A DNA stretch of 43,951 nt from contig JAQGBZ010000473.1 of NCBI GenBank assembly GCA_034687125.1, positions 1 to 43,951 on the forward strand. The letters are read 5' to 3'. Made by a program: the position numbers and the translations under genes. Origin of the DNA: Neelides folsomi. Lineage: Eukaryota > Arthropoda > Collembola > Neelipleona > Neelidae. Shown here in pieces: positions 20,887-38,490 of the stretch. How positions within the stretch are numbered: position 1 is the first letter of the stretch; the number at the start of each line of letters is the position of its first letter. A model generated the notes under the pieces. The model had not been told where the DNA came from. It made no database searches and saw only the letters and a list, made by a program, of their open reading frames with translations.

Positions 20887-22078
20887 TTAAGCATCTGGAT
20901 CGACTTCCTTTTTAATAACTTTACGACCAAGATCAGTTTGTTTTTTAAATAGGAGTTCAAGATAATTAAGTCGGCTCAGAACATAAAAAGGAGTTTTGTT
21001 ATCTGAGCAATGCGTGAAAAGTGTCTCTTTGATTAAATTGGTTTGATGGTCGAAATCGAGATCGACCCAAGGTTCTTCTTCGTCTCGCTTTCTGGTATAA
21101 GCTTGGTGTTTCGCTCCGCGGGTTGCAGGTTGACCACGAGAAAATTTAACGGTAACTTTTTGAGCTTCGATTGCATCTTCGTCGTCATCGTCTAATCATA
21201 ATTAAAGATCATCATAAAGATTGTTAATCTATAGCTATACAACAACATAATCTTAATATCCATTTCTGATAGATAATCTTCAATACAAACGATGTGGAAT
21301 TTAATTTACCTTCTTCTTTATTATCTTTAGTATCCAGATATTTAAACGAAGGTCGAAGTTGAAGAATATCAGCTAAATGGACAAGTTGAATTTTTTCTTC
21401 TTTTACAAGTAGCATAACATAGCGAGGACATTTGGACAATTTAGGGAATTGAGTTGCTTCCAAATATCTCGTTTCGAGTCCTCTGTATAAAAACAAAATA
21501 CTTACATTAATTATGTAGTTAAATTAGAATCTATAAATTAGAATTTATAATAAATGTATAATCTAATTGTACATTAACATTATTCAAATATTAATAAAAA
21601 ATATTTACCTTGATTTCTTATTATCACTCCCTTGTGTAAATTCTCCTTCTCTTGATTTATCATAATATTTTGAGTCTTTGTCAATGTCAAGTCCAATTTG
21701 AAGTCTTAATTGTTGGGGCTTCACTCGAACCTATAAAATCACACAGAACATCATTTAACACAAGTCTCAATTAAATATAATACAATCAAGGATTGTAAAT
21801 AACATTTAATTAATGTTAATCTTACAGAAACGACTTCATCCATGTTCAATTTTCCAAATGCCGGTTTAAGTGGTTGTTGAAGGAGGTAAACTTTGCCATC
21901 ATATGCTTTTGTCAGGCAAACGGGAATCTTAAAATGAAAGTTAAAATAATGGTTATAAAACTAAATATCGACTGATATGAAAGCTAAAACTAAATGATTT
22001 AAGCACCATAATAAAAAAATTAGATAAATATTGAAATTATACCTCTGCAATAACTATGTCTTTTTTAGGCGAAGTCAT
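20887..22078 (-). CDS. POLR3E: RNA polymerase III subunit RPC5, short form (245 aa)
   Basis: Minus-strand exons in coding order: 22043-22078, 21826-21927, 21609-21730, 21310-21482, 20887-21191. RPC5 (yeast Rpc37) pairs with RPC4/Rpc53 in the Pol III initiation-termination subcomplex. Family landmarks include the N-terminal IPVCLTKAYDGKVYLLQQPLKP beta segment, VRVKPQQLRLQIGLDID, the RGLETRYLEATQFP block, LVHLADILQLRPSF, and a C-terminal EEEPWVDLDFDHQTN...SDNKTPFYVLSRLNYLELL. The product is close in length to yeast Rpc37 and lacks the roughly 450-residue C-terminal extension found in vertebrate RPC5. A stop follows FKKQTDLGRKVIKKEVDPDA, with no downstream coding before METAP1. It is transcribed in the same direction as PFDN1, about 500 bp away, and is convergent with METAP1. 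Confidence 0.87.
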
Positions 22079-22507
22079 TATTTATGATGAAACAACTTAA
22101 CTAATTACAATATCTACTCAAGAGTTAAGAAGAAAATGTTAAAATAATTTAATTGGAGTCAAAGATCACAGACAAACAAAATGAGCTAATTAAATGATTA
22201 TTCAATGCATGAGAATACATAATGAGAAATGAGAAGCGTGTTTAGCCTTAGATTCAAACAATCCAGTGCAGTAGATAGGGAGAGGGTGCCGGGAGGAAAG
22301 AGCAAACAATATAAAAAACCATATGATATGGTACGGTATTGGTATTATGGTTTATGGAACACAATTACACAAAGGATATATGAATATATGATACATGTAT
22401 ACTAAAAATATCAGAATTAACATTTAAAATTAATGAGTTTAAGTTATGGGTTATGAACGGAGAGTAAATCATTGTATGAATCGTAGGGAAAAATTGAGTA
22501 AAAAAGA

Positions 22508-22513
22508 TTTATT
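22508..22513 (-). terminator. PFDN1 poly(A) signal (TTTATT on plus)
   Basis: AATAAA on the minus strand lies about 60 nt past the PFDN1 stop and about 430 nt upstream of the POLR3E start codon, allowing separate transcripts. Confidence 0.55.
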
Positions 22514-22574
22514 CATCAATTAGATCATAAAACGCTTGAAATGAACCGATGAGAGTGAGACAGAGAAAAATGTT

Positions 22575-23285
22575 TTATAAAGCATTTTTCTTTTGAGCGA
22601 CAAGCTCACGAAGAGAATTTTCACTGCTCTTGATGTCCTTCTCCAAGAAATCTTTGTTCGCCTATAAAAAACGAATAATATGAAATAAGTAACAAAGATT
22701 AGAATTACAAAAATTACAAAAAATTGTTTAATTAACTTTACCTCAAATACTTTAATCTTTTCACTTAAATCCCCGATTGTTTTCCCTATTGAACCTCGTA
22801 CTTCTGTGATTGAGGAAGTGACGAAGCATCTTCCAACTCCTTGATAAACCTTGGTGTCAATTGGAAGGGCCTGAAATAAACATAAATATTTCAGTAAGTT
22901 AAAATAATGTTAAAGATGCTTAAATAATTAAATTGCAAAATTGCAAAATATTGGCAAAAAATGTTTGAATTGGCTTACAGCAATTTCTTTGTCGGTGATC
23001 TGCTTATGGAGGATGTTTCTTTTGATTCCTTCCATCTGCGAATCGGAGATCTTCAATTTTTGACTCGTGTCAATCATCTTCTGCTGGAGTTCAATGAACG
23101 CCTATAAATCATCCAATATTATATTAAAAATTTCACATCGACAATTAAACAACAGTACAATATCCGAATTCCGAAGCTTGTAATAATTAAATGTTTCACA
23201 ATTAAAATAGCAACGAGATAAAGTTTACCTTTCTCAACTCCAAATCTACAGTCATTTTTTCAACTCCTTGAACTTGAGAACTCAT
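22575..23285 (-). CDS. PFDN1: Prefoldin subunit 1 (131 aa, four exons)
   Basis: Minus-strand exons in coding order: 23229-23285, 22979-23101, 22742-22870, 22575-22661, all phase 0. Prefoldin 1 is a beta-type subunit of the hexameric cytosolic co-chaperone that delivers unfolded actin and tubulin to CCT/TRiC. The product shows the expected layout: an N-terminal helix (VEKMTVDLELRKAFIELQQK), the coiled-coil arm, a beta hairpin region (YQGVGRCFVTSSITEVRGS), and a C-terminal helix (DLSEKIKVFEANKDFLEKDI). Length agrees with the family (human 122). Minus-strand AATAAA is at plus 22508-22513. Confidence 0.93.
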
Positions 23286-24053
23286 ATTAGCAAAAATAAG
23301 TCGTATGAGATTAATTAATTAATAATTAACTGTAGTTAGCTAATTGGATTAAATTTTAAATGCAAAATTATTTAAAATCAAAAGAGTTCCTTTCGGCTTT
23401 TTTGATTCAGTTCACAATTCCTTATTTGGAATATTCCCTATCCTTCCTATGCTATTCCCTCCTGTATCTGTCCCTATATATCCAACCTTATTTGTATTAC
23501 TTAATGTATTATTCTTTGTATTATCCAATGTATTTTCCTATACTGTGCTATGCTTACTATTCTTAATTCTGCACACGAGATGTAAAATTTGAAATTGTCC
23601 GGTTTGGGAATAAAGCTGACGTGCGTGATTTATCCTCTCTGTGTCTGATGCTTCTTTCTACATTCTGATATGGTAATGAATAGGCTGAAGATGAAAAGGA
23701 AATCTCTTTATCTTTAACCAAATACAAAACTCCGAATATTAAATAATTAACCATATTACTTAAACTTTAACAATTATTTTATATTCATCGTCTACATTAA
23801 CACATTTACCAATTGTTGGATTGTTCTTTACATTTGTATTAGTTTAAGAATTAGCTTTCATCAAGTAGCATCATAATTTAATCTTTTGGCTTAATTTTAA
23901 TTTCGACAGTTTTTTACTTAATACAGAAAAAAGTATTCCGATTTGTCAAAAGTAAGAAAATCAATAATTAAATATTATTAAATTCCATCCTGAAGTTAAA
24001 GCTAATAAGAGAATTAATATTTTGATTATTTAAATCTTTTTTATATTTTAGCA
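23286..24053. promoter_or_regulatory. Divergent region between PFDN1 and SF1
   Basis: About 770 bp separate the start codons of PFDN1 (-) and SF1 (+). A pyrimidine/TA-rich tract at 23420-23540 (repeated TATTCCCT, TGTATTA) lies near the PFDN1 side. The piece before the SF1 ATG ends in TTTATATTTTAG, so the ATG could also sit just inside a second exon. Confidence 0.45.
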
Positions 24054-27022
24054 ATGGAGAGAAGAGAACGAGTGACAGATGCCAACAAAGTTCCTTTAGG
24101 TCGACCACCACCGAATTTTTCCGGAAGTCCACCGAAACATTTCAGTAGTGGAGGATCACTCCTTAAACCATCTTATTTGGGCGGATCTTCGGATAGATCG
24201 GATCGATCGGATAGATCGGATAGATCGGATAGATCCGACTCGGGCAATGATTACAACCATGGGCATTTCTCCCAATTTTCATCTTCGTCTTCCCATTCCT
24301 CCAATGCTCCAATTTCCCGGTTTGGCCAAGGGCCCCAAGATTATGCTCAGCAACAACAGTTCAAATCTTTCCCAAACTTCCCCGACAATTCCGCTGCACA
24401 TTCTATGAGAAATCGGACAGAGCAACATAGTGGTGGTGGGGGAAATATTGGAGGAGGAAGCTACAAGAGAGATAATGAAGATAGCAGTAAGTTAATTAAA
24501 TTAATTGTTGTAGACGGTTAATTTCATTTATTTATGTTTTATAGATAGCAATGAGTCTTTTGAGGACAGAGGTCGAAAGAAGAAAAGAAGGTCAAGATGG
24601 ATGGGAACTGAAAATGAAAAAGCGGTCATTCCCGGGATGCCGACAATTCTCCCCTCTGACCTTCCACCATCTCAGCAAGAAGCATATATATGTAAGTTGT
24701 TTTTCTTAATTCTAATTTGAATGAGTTTTAATTGACTTTCAATTTAATTGAGTTTTATGTCTAATCCTAATTATAATTTTTATCATGCTACTAATCTAAT
24801 TCAAATATTTTTATATTTAATCAAATATCTTTTACATCTAATCAAATATTTTTTATATCTAATCAAATATTCATGAAGATTCTTTTAATAAGTTATCTAC
24901 ACGAAGGAATTATAATGAATAATTTATTTTAACTAATTATTATTACGTTTAATCTTTACCTCAATTATGTATTTATTGTTAATGACGTCTCATCATGGCT
25001 AAATAATGATCCTTTTTTGCAGCATCTTAAATCAATATATAATCAAATTCAATATATAATGAAAAATATATTTAATTTATATTTATTTACTTGTCTTTAT
25101 AATCTAATATGAATTCTAATTTTCTTGATTTTAAAAGTTGGTAATTAAAACTAGCGAATCGGCCAGTCAATTAAAAAAAGATCTGCGGAGAAAATGAGGA
25201 TCAGAGAATGAGGCCAGAGACAGGAAATAGAGGAGAGAGGTAGCAGGGAAATGATGGAGGATAAAATTAATTAAATCTTTAACTCCCAAACTCCACAGCC
25301 CAACTTCAGATCGAAGAGCTGACCCGGAAGCTCCGGACTGGGGACTTGGGCATTCCGCCCAATCCTGACGACAGGTTACTACCCGGCTAATCGTAAAATT
25401 CCCTCCCGGCTCCAGCCAACCACACACGTCTCCTCTCGAGACAATTATAAGAAATGAAGCAGCGGATGTCTCAAGGTCTCCACGTGTGGTCCCTATTTTG
25501 ATTTTACAGGTCGCCGTCGCCGGAGCCGATTTATGGAGCCGATGGGAAGCGGCTAAACACGAGAGAATATCGGACGAGGAAAAAACTAGAGGAAGAGCGA
25601 CATCGATTAATACAAAATTTGCAAAGGTTGAATCCTGAGTACAAACCACCCATGGACTACCGGTAATAATAACCTAACCTTACCTAACTTAACTTTAATT
25701 ATTATAATATACTTAATGATAACAGAATAACTGTAAATACATACTGTAAATATTTTTAATTGTTCTCATTAATTTTATTATTTTAACAGAGCACCCATAA
25801 TCAAGATTGTTGATCGGGTTCCGATTCCTCAAGAAGAACATCCTGAAATCAACTTTGTGGGTCTGCTTATTGGCCCAAGAGGAAATACATTGAAAGGTCT
25901 TGAGAAAGACACGGGAGCGAAGATCATAATTCGGGGGAAGGGATCCGTAAAAGAAGGCAAAGTTGGAGGGAAAGCTGGCCATCCACTGCCGGGTGAAGAC
26001 GAGCCATTGCATGCATATGTTACAAGCAATAATCCTGAAAGCGTCAAGAAGGCATGTGACAAAATTAAAGATATTGTGAGGCAAGGAATTGAAATGCCAG
26101 AGAGTCAAAATGACTTGAGGAAAAATCAATTAAGGTATTAAATTATTTGCATTAAATTAATTACATTAAATTAATTATATTAAATTAATTACTTTACATT
26201 AAATATTACATTAAATTAAATATTAAATTTAAGTACTCTATAATTTAAATATGATAAAAAACTCGAAATTATTCTGTTATTTAAAACGTTAATATTTCTT
26301 TAAGTTTTATTTTAATTTTTAATCAACTTTTTAATTCTTAGAGAGCTCGCTCTTTTGAATGGAACATTGAGAGAAGGAGAAGGACCGAAATGTTCCAATT
26401 GTGGTTCAACAGCTCACAGAACTTGGCATTGTCCGGACAAACCCAATGTGACCAACAGTGTCATTTGTACTGTTTGTGGTGGTGCAGGTCACATAAGCAG
26501 AGATTGCAGGTATTTAACAATAAACTTTAATTAAACTAATTATCAATCTTATAATACAACATGATTTTTGTTGATTTTTTGATTTAAATATGAAAATATT
26601 TTGTTAATTAAAATATTAAAGGTAAAATGATCTAAAATGATTATTCTTGTAGGATGAAACGACCTGGGCAAGGAGGGCCACCAGCATTTGATGCCAACGA
26701 GAAGGCAAAGATCGATGAAGAATACATGTCTTTAATGGCCGAACTTGGTGAAGCTTCGCCACAAGAAAAAAAACATTTTAGTTCATCACACGGCTCTTCA
26801 CATGGCTCTTCACACGGCTCTTCTCATGGCTATAGTGGTTCAAGTGGTGGTGGATTTTCACATTCACAAGGACCACCCAAATCCATCATGCCACCTCCAC
26901 CACCACCTGGTCCACAAACACAGCCAAGCCAACCACCACCACCAATGGGTATAAAATTATCATTATTACAACAACTATACAATTAGTATGAAAATGTTAA
27001 ATGATATATGATATATATATAC

Positions 27023-27055
<33 letters not shown>

Positions 27056-27451
27056 ATATACTTACAACTTACATTTAAATAATATAATTGTTATTTAGTT
27101 TTAATGTAAAATGTTTAATTAAAATGTTCGTTTAGTTAATTTTTAATTGTTTTAGGCGGAGGTTGGAATGCTCCAGTTCCTCCACCAAATGACATGAAAA
27201 CTCCTCCAGCCGGAGGAGGTGGAATGAACAATGCTTGGGGATATCCGCCACAATATCCACCAATGTCATGGGGTGGTGGTGGAGGTGGAGGCGGAGGATG
27301 GAACCACCAACCTCCACCACCTGTGCCACCTCCACCAGTTCCAGCCCAACCACCACCACCGGGAATGTTTTGGCAGCAAGGTGGTTATGGGGCTTATCCT
27401 CCCCCACCACCACCGGATATGGTTCACCCGCCCCCTCCTCCACCCAAATAA
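24054..27451 (+). CDS. SF1: Splicing factor 1 / branch-point-binding protein (637 aa, eight exons)
   Basis: Exons: 24054-24486, 24545-24691, 25299-25374, 25510-25662, 25790-26134, 26342-26509, 26653-26948, 27156-27451. SF1 binds the intron branch-point in the commitment complex. Order of features: a Ser/Gly-rich N-terminus with a five- to six-unit S-D-R repeat; KKKRRSRW and VIPGMPT (U2AF65-interaction region); QLQIEELTRKLRTGDLGIPPNP; the SPSPEPIY phospho-motif; a KH domain with the GLLIGPRGNTLK loop and RGKGSVKEGK (about 285-345); the QUA2 helix NDLRKNQLRELALLNG; two CCHC knuckles (CSNCGSTAHRTWHC, about 402, and CTVCGGAGHISRDC, about 427); and a long Pro-rich tail. AATAAA lies at 27676. The first ATG follows an AG, so an upstream 5' exon is possible. 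Confidence 0.96.
24186..24240 (+). repeat. GGATAGATC/GGATCGATC tandem repeat encoding Ser-Asp-Arg
   Basis: A nearly perfect 9-bp tandem unit inside SF1 exon 1 encodes (S-D-R)n. Serial identity at the DNA level suggests recent slippage; copy number probably varies between individuals. Confidence 0.85.
26784..26832 (+). repeat. 12-bp tandem repeat in SF1 encoding His-Gly-Ser-Ser
   Basis: Four 12-bp units of the form TCACACGGCTCT / TCACATGGCTCT encode SSHG repeats between the MAELGEA segment and the Pro-rich tail of SF1. Confidence 0.85.
27000..27062. repeat. (TA)n microsatellite in the last SF1 intron
   Basis: Long TATATATA runs, broken by CA and GT, lie between SF1 exons 7 and 8. Confidence 0.85.
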
Positions 27452-29223
27452 ACTTCCTTAATATTAATCACCTCTTTGTTTATAAGGATAAATTATTATT
27501 TTATAGGACTAATATTATGATTATTTGATTGTTATTATTTGATTGTTAATAATTTAAATTTTTAATTCAAATTAGCTTCTAATTATGCCTCTTATTAACA
27601 CCTTAATATGTTATGAATGTAAATATAAATGTTTTGTTAGTTTTAAACATTATTGGTTAATAGAATTGTACTTTAAATAAATTGTGCAAGTATGATTGAA
27701 CTATATGTATTTATTTATAATTTCCAATCGGTTCATTTAATACATTATGGAAAATTGCATTTGAAATTTTAAACCAAATATTTGATATACGAACCAACCT
27801 GTCAAAAACCTAATTATGGCTATAAAGATTAATATAAACCTATTATTGTTAATAAATTGTTTATATTTTAAGTTAATTATTAGGCATTTTTAGTTTAAAT
27901 TATGAATTTGAGTTCATTTTAAATCATTGTGTTTGTGAAAATATATTGCATAGAAATTCTTTCAATTTGGTCCAAGTTATTTCTCATCAATTATTAAGCA
28001 GTATAAAGTTTAATGAACCATAATTGAATAAATATAGTAAGTACAAAAATGTTATAGTACTATTAGTAATTATAAATCCTTTAGTATAACATATCGCATC
28101 AGTTATAGTTATATTAAATATTACAATAATGGCTTGTAATGCCCATTTCATCCTATGTAATTCTCAGAGGTTAAATTAAAAATCAAATTACGCACTTTTT
28201 CATTTTGTCATTAAATATTGAAAGTAAGAAACTTTTTTTTCAAAATATACAATTTTCTCACAATACATTTATGAGATCTTCGCTCTATCTAATATCTAAT
28301 TATATTTAATTATCATTATTAACCACCAACAAACAACATAACAATTATGTTTTTGTAGGTGAAGATGAAGTCTGCCGAATTGCTTTTGTTTTTAATCCAA
28401 AAAACTTAAGTTTTTATTATTCCTAAATCCTAGACGTATATTAAAAGTATTAGTCGTATAGTCAAAAATATTAAAAAAATGATATTATTATCTGTATTTT
28501 GGTATTAGGGTAGGTTAGGTTCAAATACCTTTTATTTATTCATTATATGATCCAAATACTCTAAAACACTGAACATTTTCCAACCTTGAATCATCTAATT
28601 TATAACGATTTTATGAATTAAGAAAAAAATTTCCATTAGCTTCATTCGTCCAAATTACTAGAACTGCGAACCATATGAGTTATGACTCAAATTATGAATG
28701 ATATAAAAACCATAAAAGTTTACTAAAACATGACAAATTGGTCAATTTATTTAACAATGAAAAATTCAACAACTTTTTTCTACTTAAATATTATTTAAAC
28801 AAAAACTTAACACAAGTATTCATTTGTATGTAAATATTTACATAATGTATAATACATACATTGTTGTATTTACATAATATTAGTCTATCTTTTATAGAGT
28901 ATTGTAATTGTGTTCATATATACTTATATACCATACATTTTTACATAAGTATGATCTCATATCCTTAAATTATTAATTCATATTTATTTACATTGTGTGA
29001 GTTTTCATCCAGACTTCGATATTTTGAACAAATGGTGAATTCACTTTTAAAGATTAACAAAAACAAATCAACGAGTAAATAAGAAGAGATTCAGTTCAGT
29101 ATTTAAATCAAAAGGGAAAATCATTTTTGACTCACTCAGGAAAATTTCTATTTCTATTAGTGTTGTGAAACCATTTAATTAATGTAAACCCTATTTAATA
29201 CTTGAGTGCAAACAAAGTTCAAA
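27452..29223. other. Convergent intergenic region between SF1 and the esterase
   Basis: It contains the SF1 poly(A) signal AATAAA at 27676-27681 and, for the minus-strand esterase, AATAAA at plus 28983-28988. The remainder is AT-rich with many TACATA stretches. No exon or structured repeat was found. Confidence 0.5.
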
Positions 29224-35164
<5,941 letters not shown>

Positions 35165-38118
35165 TGTTCACTTTAATTAAAAATCACACTCAGATCTATC
35201 TAATTATTAAAACACTCTTTTTAATTACAATATTATATTGATTTTGATCCTACAATATAAATATGGCAAAACTATCTATTCAATAATATTGGATTTTGGC
35301 ATAAATTATTGGCACAAATATTCAAGATTGCAATATACAGGATTTGTATAGGATTAATAGTTAAATTTTAATGACTGTAATTTTACTAATATTGTAAATA
35401 TTTAATATCCAACTGAATGTATTTGATATGTGCGATATATTGATCGCATGTATGGAAATGTATGGAGTTCGTGTTGTTGGTCGTAGAGTGAAATTGAGAA
35501 TGAAGTTTTTCCTGCACGGCAAGTGAAGTTAAATCCAAAGGGAGAGGGAGGAGAGGGATGAAACCCAAAGGAAGAAGAAATGAAGATTGGAGATTTTGGC
35601 CAGAAAGAGGGAAAAGGCAGGTCAGGGTTTGGAATTAAAAGCCCCTGACATTCACAATACAATTTGAATCTCCAGTCAATCTTTAAATATTATTCTGACC
35701 TAATTAGCTAATTACTATTAAAGAACTCTTCTTTGTCATCGAGCCAAGGTTGTCCACTTTGTCCACGTTGGGAGTCAAAAGTCATTTCTTCCCTCTCACC
35801 ATTCTCGGAATACTACAAATACAATTACAATACTACTTTGTATATTCAATTCATTCAACCATTGAATTTTTCTATCAATCATTCAATAAATTGCTCAAGA
35901 TCGATTTGTCTTTTATTCATTGATGCAAATGAATTTTTTTAAATCGTCAACTTTTTATTAACATTCAGCTAACCATGTTGAATCTAACAATTAATGAATT
36001 AAAATAAATATTCTTTTACTAAAATATTTTTTACATTATTCTTGTTTATTATTTAAATTTAAATTGTTTTATACAGTATAGTTAAGTTAATTACAATTAA
36101 CTCGGAATATTATCTTTTTATGTAAGATTATAAAAAATATTTTTTTTATTCTTTGACAATTTTTCTGGTTTGTAAATTCTCTTTGTTGGAGGATCTTTTA
36201 GGAATGAAATTTTACATGTAAATTATCTGATTCATTTCATTACCTTACTCAATTAAGTTTACCTTAAACTCTTTCCAATGACCTAAACACCTGTCATAAA
36301 AAATTAATAAGAAAGGATAGGAATATTTGCACAGTCAAATGGACACAGAGAACAATAAGTTTAGAGATAAAAAGGATAATGAAGGTTATCATTAACTTTC
36401 AATGATAAACATTATAAAAGTTATGATTTCATATTTGATTGATGGTCATTTTATTAATTAACCATTAAGATAATAGGTTAAGAATTTGACCCCCAATATT
36501 CTCAATGTCTTCTAATTACTTTCATATTATATTAAAAGTTCATCTTTAACATAATTAACATTTAAGCTTATTAAGAATGTATGGTATTTCCATTTACATA
36601 TGGTGTATTGTAAGGTATTTAGTTACAATATGGTAATTATATGGTTATATACATTATATGTATTTATTAACTTACCTGTACAGGTGAGTATAGACGCGAT
36701 ATTTAGATACAGGTGTATTTAAAAATCAAGAAACACCAAGAATGTTTTTTATTGATTGACTGGCGTTGTGTGGAAGTTGAGACAAAACAAGAAGATCATG
36801 AATGTTAAATTTAAATCAACTGTTGCAATGAATCAAGTTATTGAACAAAGGGTGTATTTAAGAATCAGATTTATTTTAAAAAAAGATTCAAGTTTTCCTA
36901 TCCAACCAATTTGGAGTTGTTCTTTTGCACACATTCGCACTTTCAGAGACATGCCAAACATCAAGATCCCATTTTTATTTTCCTTTATCGCGGAAAGGAG
37001 GAGAAGAACAAGAGCCTTGAAAACGAAAGACAAAATGCGTTAAATTACGAGGAAACTCATTCGCATCTCATTCAACTCAATAAATCCAAATTCCTCTCTT
37101 TTCTTATGTGCAGATAATGGAAATCAACAAATCACATTTTAATCACCTTACACATACATATTTTTGTACATGCAAATCTTCACATACACATTTCAGCATT
37201 TATGCAAACTCCCTTTGTTGGTATTTTTGTATAATTTGCCAATACTAATAAATATAATTAGTTTTTCACTCTTCTTTTTCATTATATTTTATGATTAATA
37301 GTTTTAATGTGTTTTAATAGCCATTTGACTCATTTGCTCCACAACTGGTCAAGAATACTTAAAATCTACAGAAGAAAGTAATTAATGTTTTGTGGTTAAA
37401 AAGTTAAAATATAAAAAGCTGAAAAAACAAGATATTAAACAAGGGAATGGTATTTATGGTCATTTAAAGATCTTTGCTCTTCCGCAATTCCCCACAGAAT
37501 TTGACCTATGACATTGGAACGTTTTACGCTTCACGTTTTACCAAATGGCATTTAGAATGTTTTAAAGCATTCTTTTTCCTTTTAAGTTGACGCAGTTTGT
37601 TGTTGTAAGTTTGGTGAAATAATTAAGGAATTAGGAAATGATCTTTTACTATTTTGCAAACATGTTAAATGTTAAGTCTGGGATTAAAAACACAAAGTGA
37701 AAAGGCCATTCACTTTACGTGTCTCAATTGGGGATTTCAATACTAGACGTCTTTGAGGAGAACTAACCAACATTATACATTATAGTATGGTAAATACATG
37801 TTCGTGTATGAGATAGATATGACTGTATGGTAAACTGACTGATTGTATATGTATTGTACAGGGGATGAAAAACCTTGAAGAATTATGAATTTAGTATTAA
37901 TATTGCAATTTGCAATCCACCACCACAATGCACAGACCTAATGTAATGTATGTACATAGGTAGTTCTTTTCTTTTCGCTTAATTAGAGATGCATTATGCA
38001 TTTTTACATTTTATCAAGTTGTGAACAAATAAAGTTAATTTAAGAACATTACAATTCATTGTCACCGCTCATTTCATATTTGTTTTAGCAATCACATTTT
38101 AAATTAAATAGCCACTAT

Positions 38119-38142
38119 GCTTAATGCTAATTAGCATTAAGC
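38119..38142. repeat. Perfect 24-bp palindrome
   Basis: The two 12-bp halves, GCTTAATGCTAA and TTAGCATTAAGC, are exact reverse complements with no loop. The site could bind a dimeric protein (it contains paired TAAT cores) or be chance in AT-rich DNA. Confidence 0.85.
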
Positions 38143-38490
38143 TAACTAACTTTGTAAGTAAGTGAGAGGTATTAAAATGTGTGTATTAATCTCTTATACT
38201 TTAACTTACTAACGTTAAGTATTTACAAACCATTATAAAAATTACTTTGTTCATTTAATTCATTTTGTTCTTTGGAGTCAAGAGTCAATGTGTTGTGTAT
38301 GTACTTCCATATAAAACCAACGCGTGATAAATGAATCACGTTTGACTCTTGGGATATGGGCAGACTATGTGTATTTGTCCATGTGCGTGATTGGGATGAA
38401 AAACTTGCATCGCTTTGTCTTATGTCCGGGAATAAAAAAATGAGCAAAGGAATTAAGTGATTGTAATATTCCCAGCTGTATGGACTTTTG

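Noticed and set aside
23360..23566. 68-codon Tyr/Leu-rich plus-strand frame
   Set aside because: It arises from a pyrimidine-rich TATTCCCT/TGTATTA tract with no splice partner or domain; more likely promoter sequence for PFDN1.
25167..25649. 160-codon open frame on the minus strand
   Set aside because: It lies antisense to SF1 exons 3 and 4 and the intron between them. The plus strand there encodes conserved SF1 sequence, so this is a shadow frame.
27132..27443. 103-codon minus-strand frame rich in Val/His/Leu
   Set aside because: It is the complement of the Pro/Gly-rich SF1 tail; the low-complexity CCACCA repeats open all frames.
28503..28525. TAGGGTAGGTTAGG stretch resembling the arthropod telomere repeat TTAGG
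   Set aside because: Only about two imperfect units are present and no array; chance or very short interstitial remnant.
36756..37043. 95-codon plus-strand frame in the desert
   Set aside because: It has no recognisable domain, no partner exons and unremarkable composition; the overlapping minus-strand frame is equally open.
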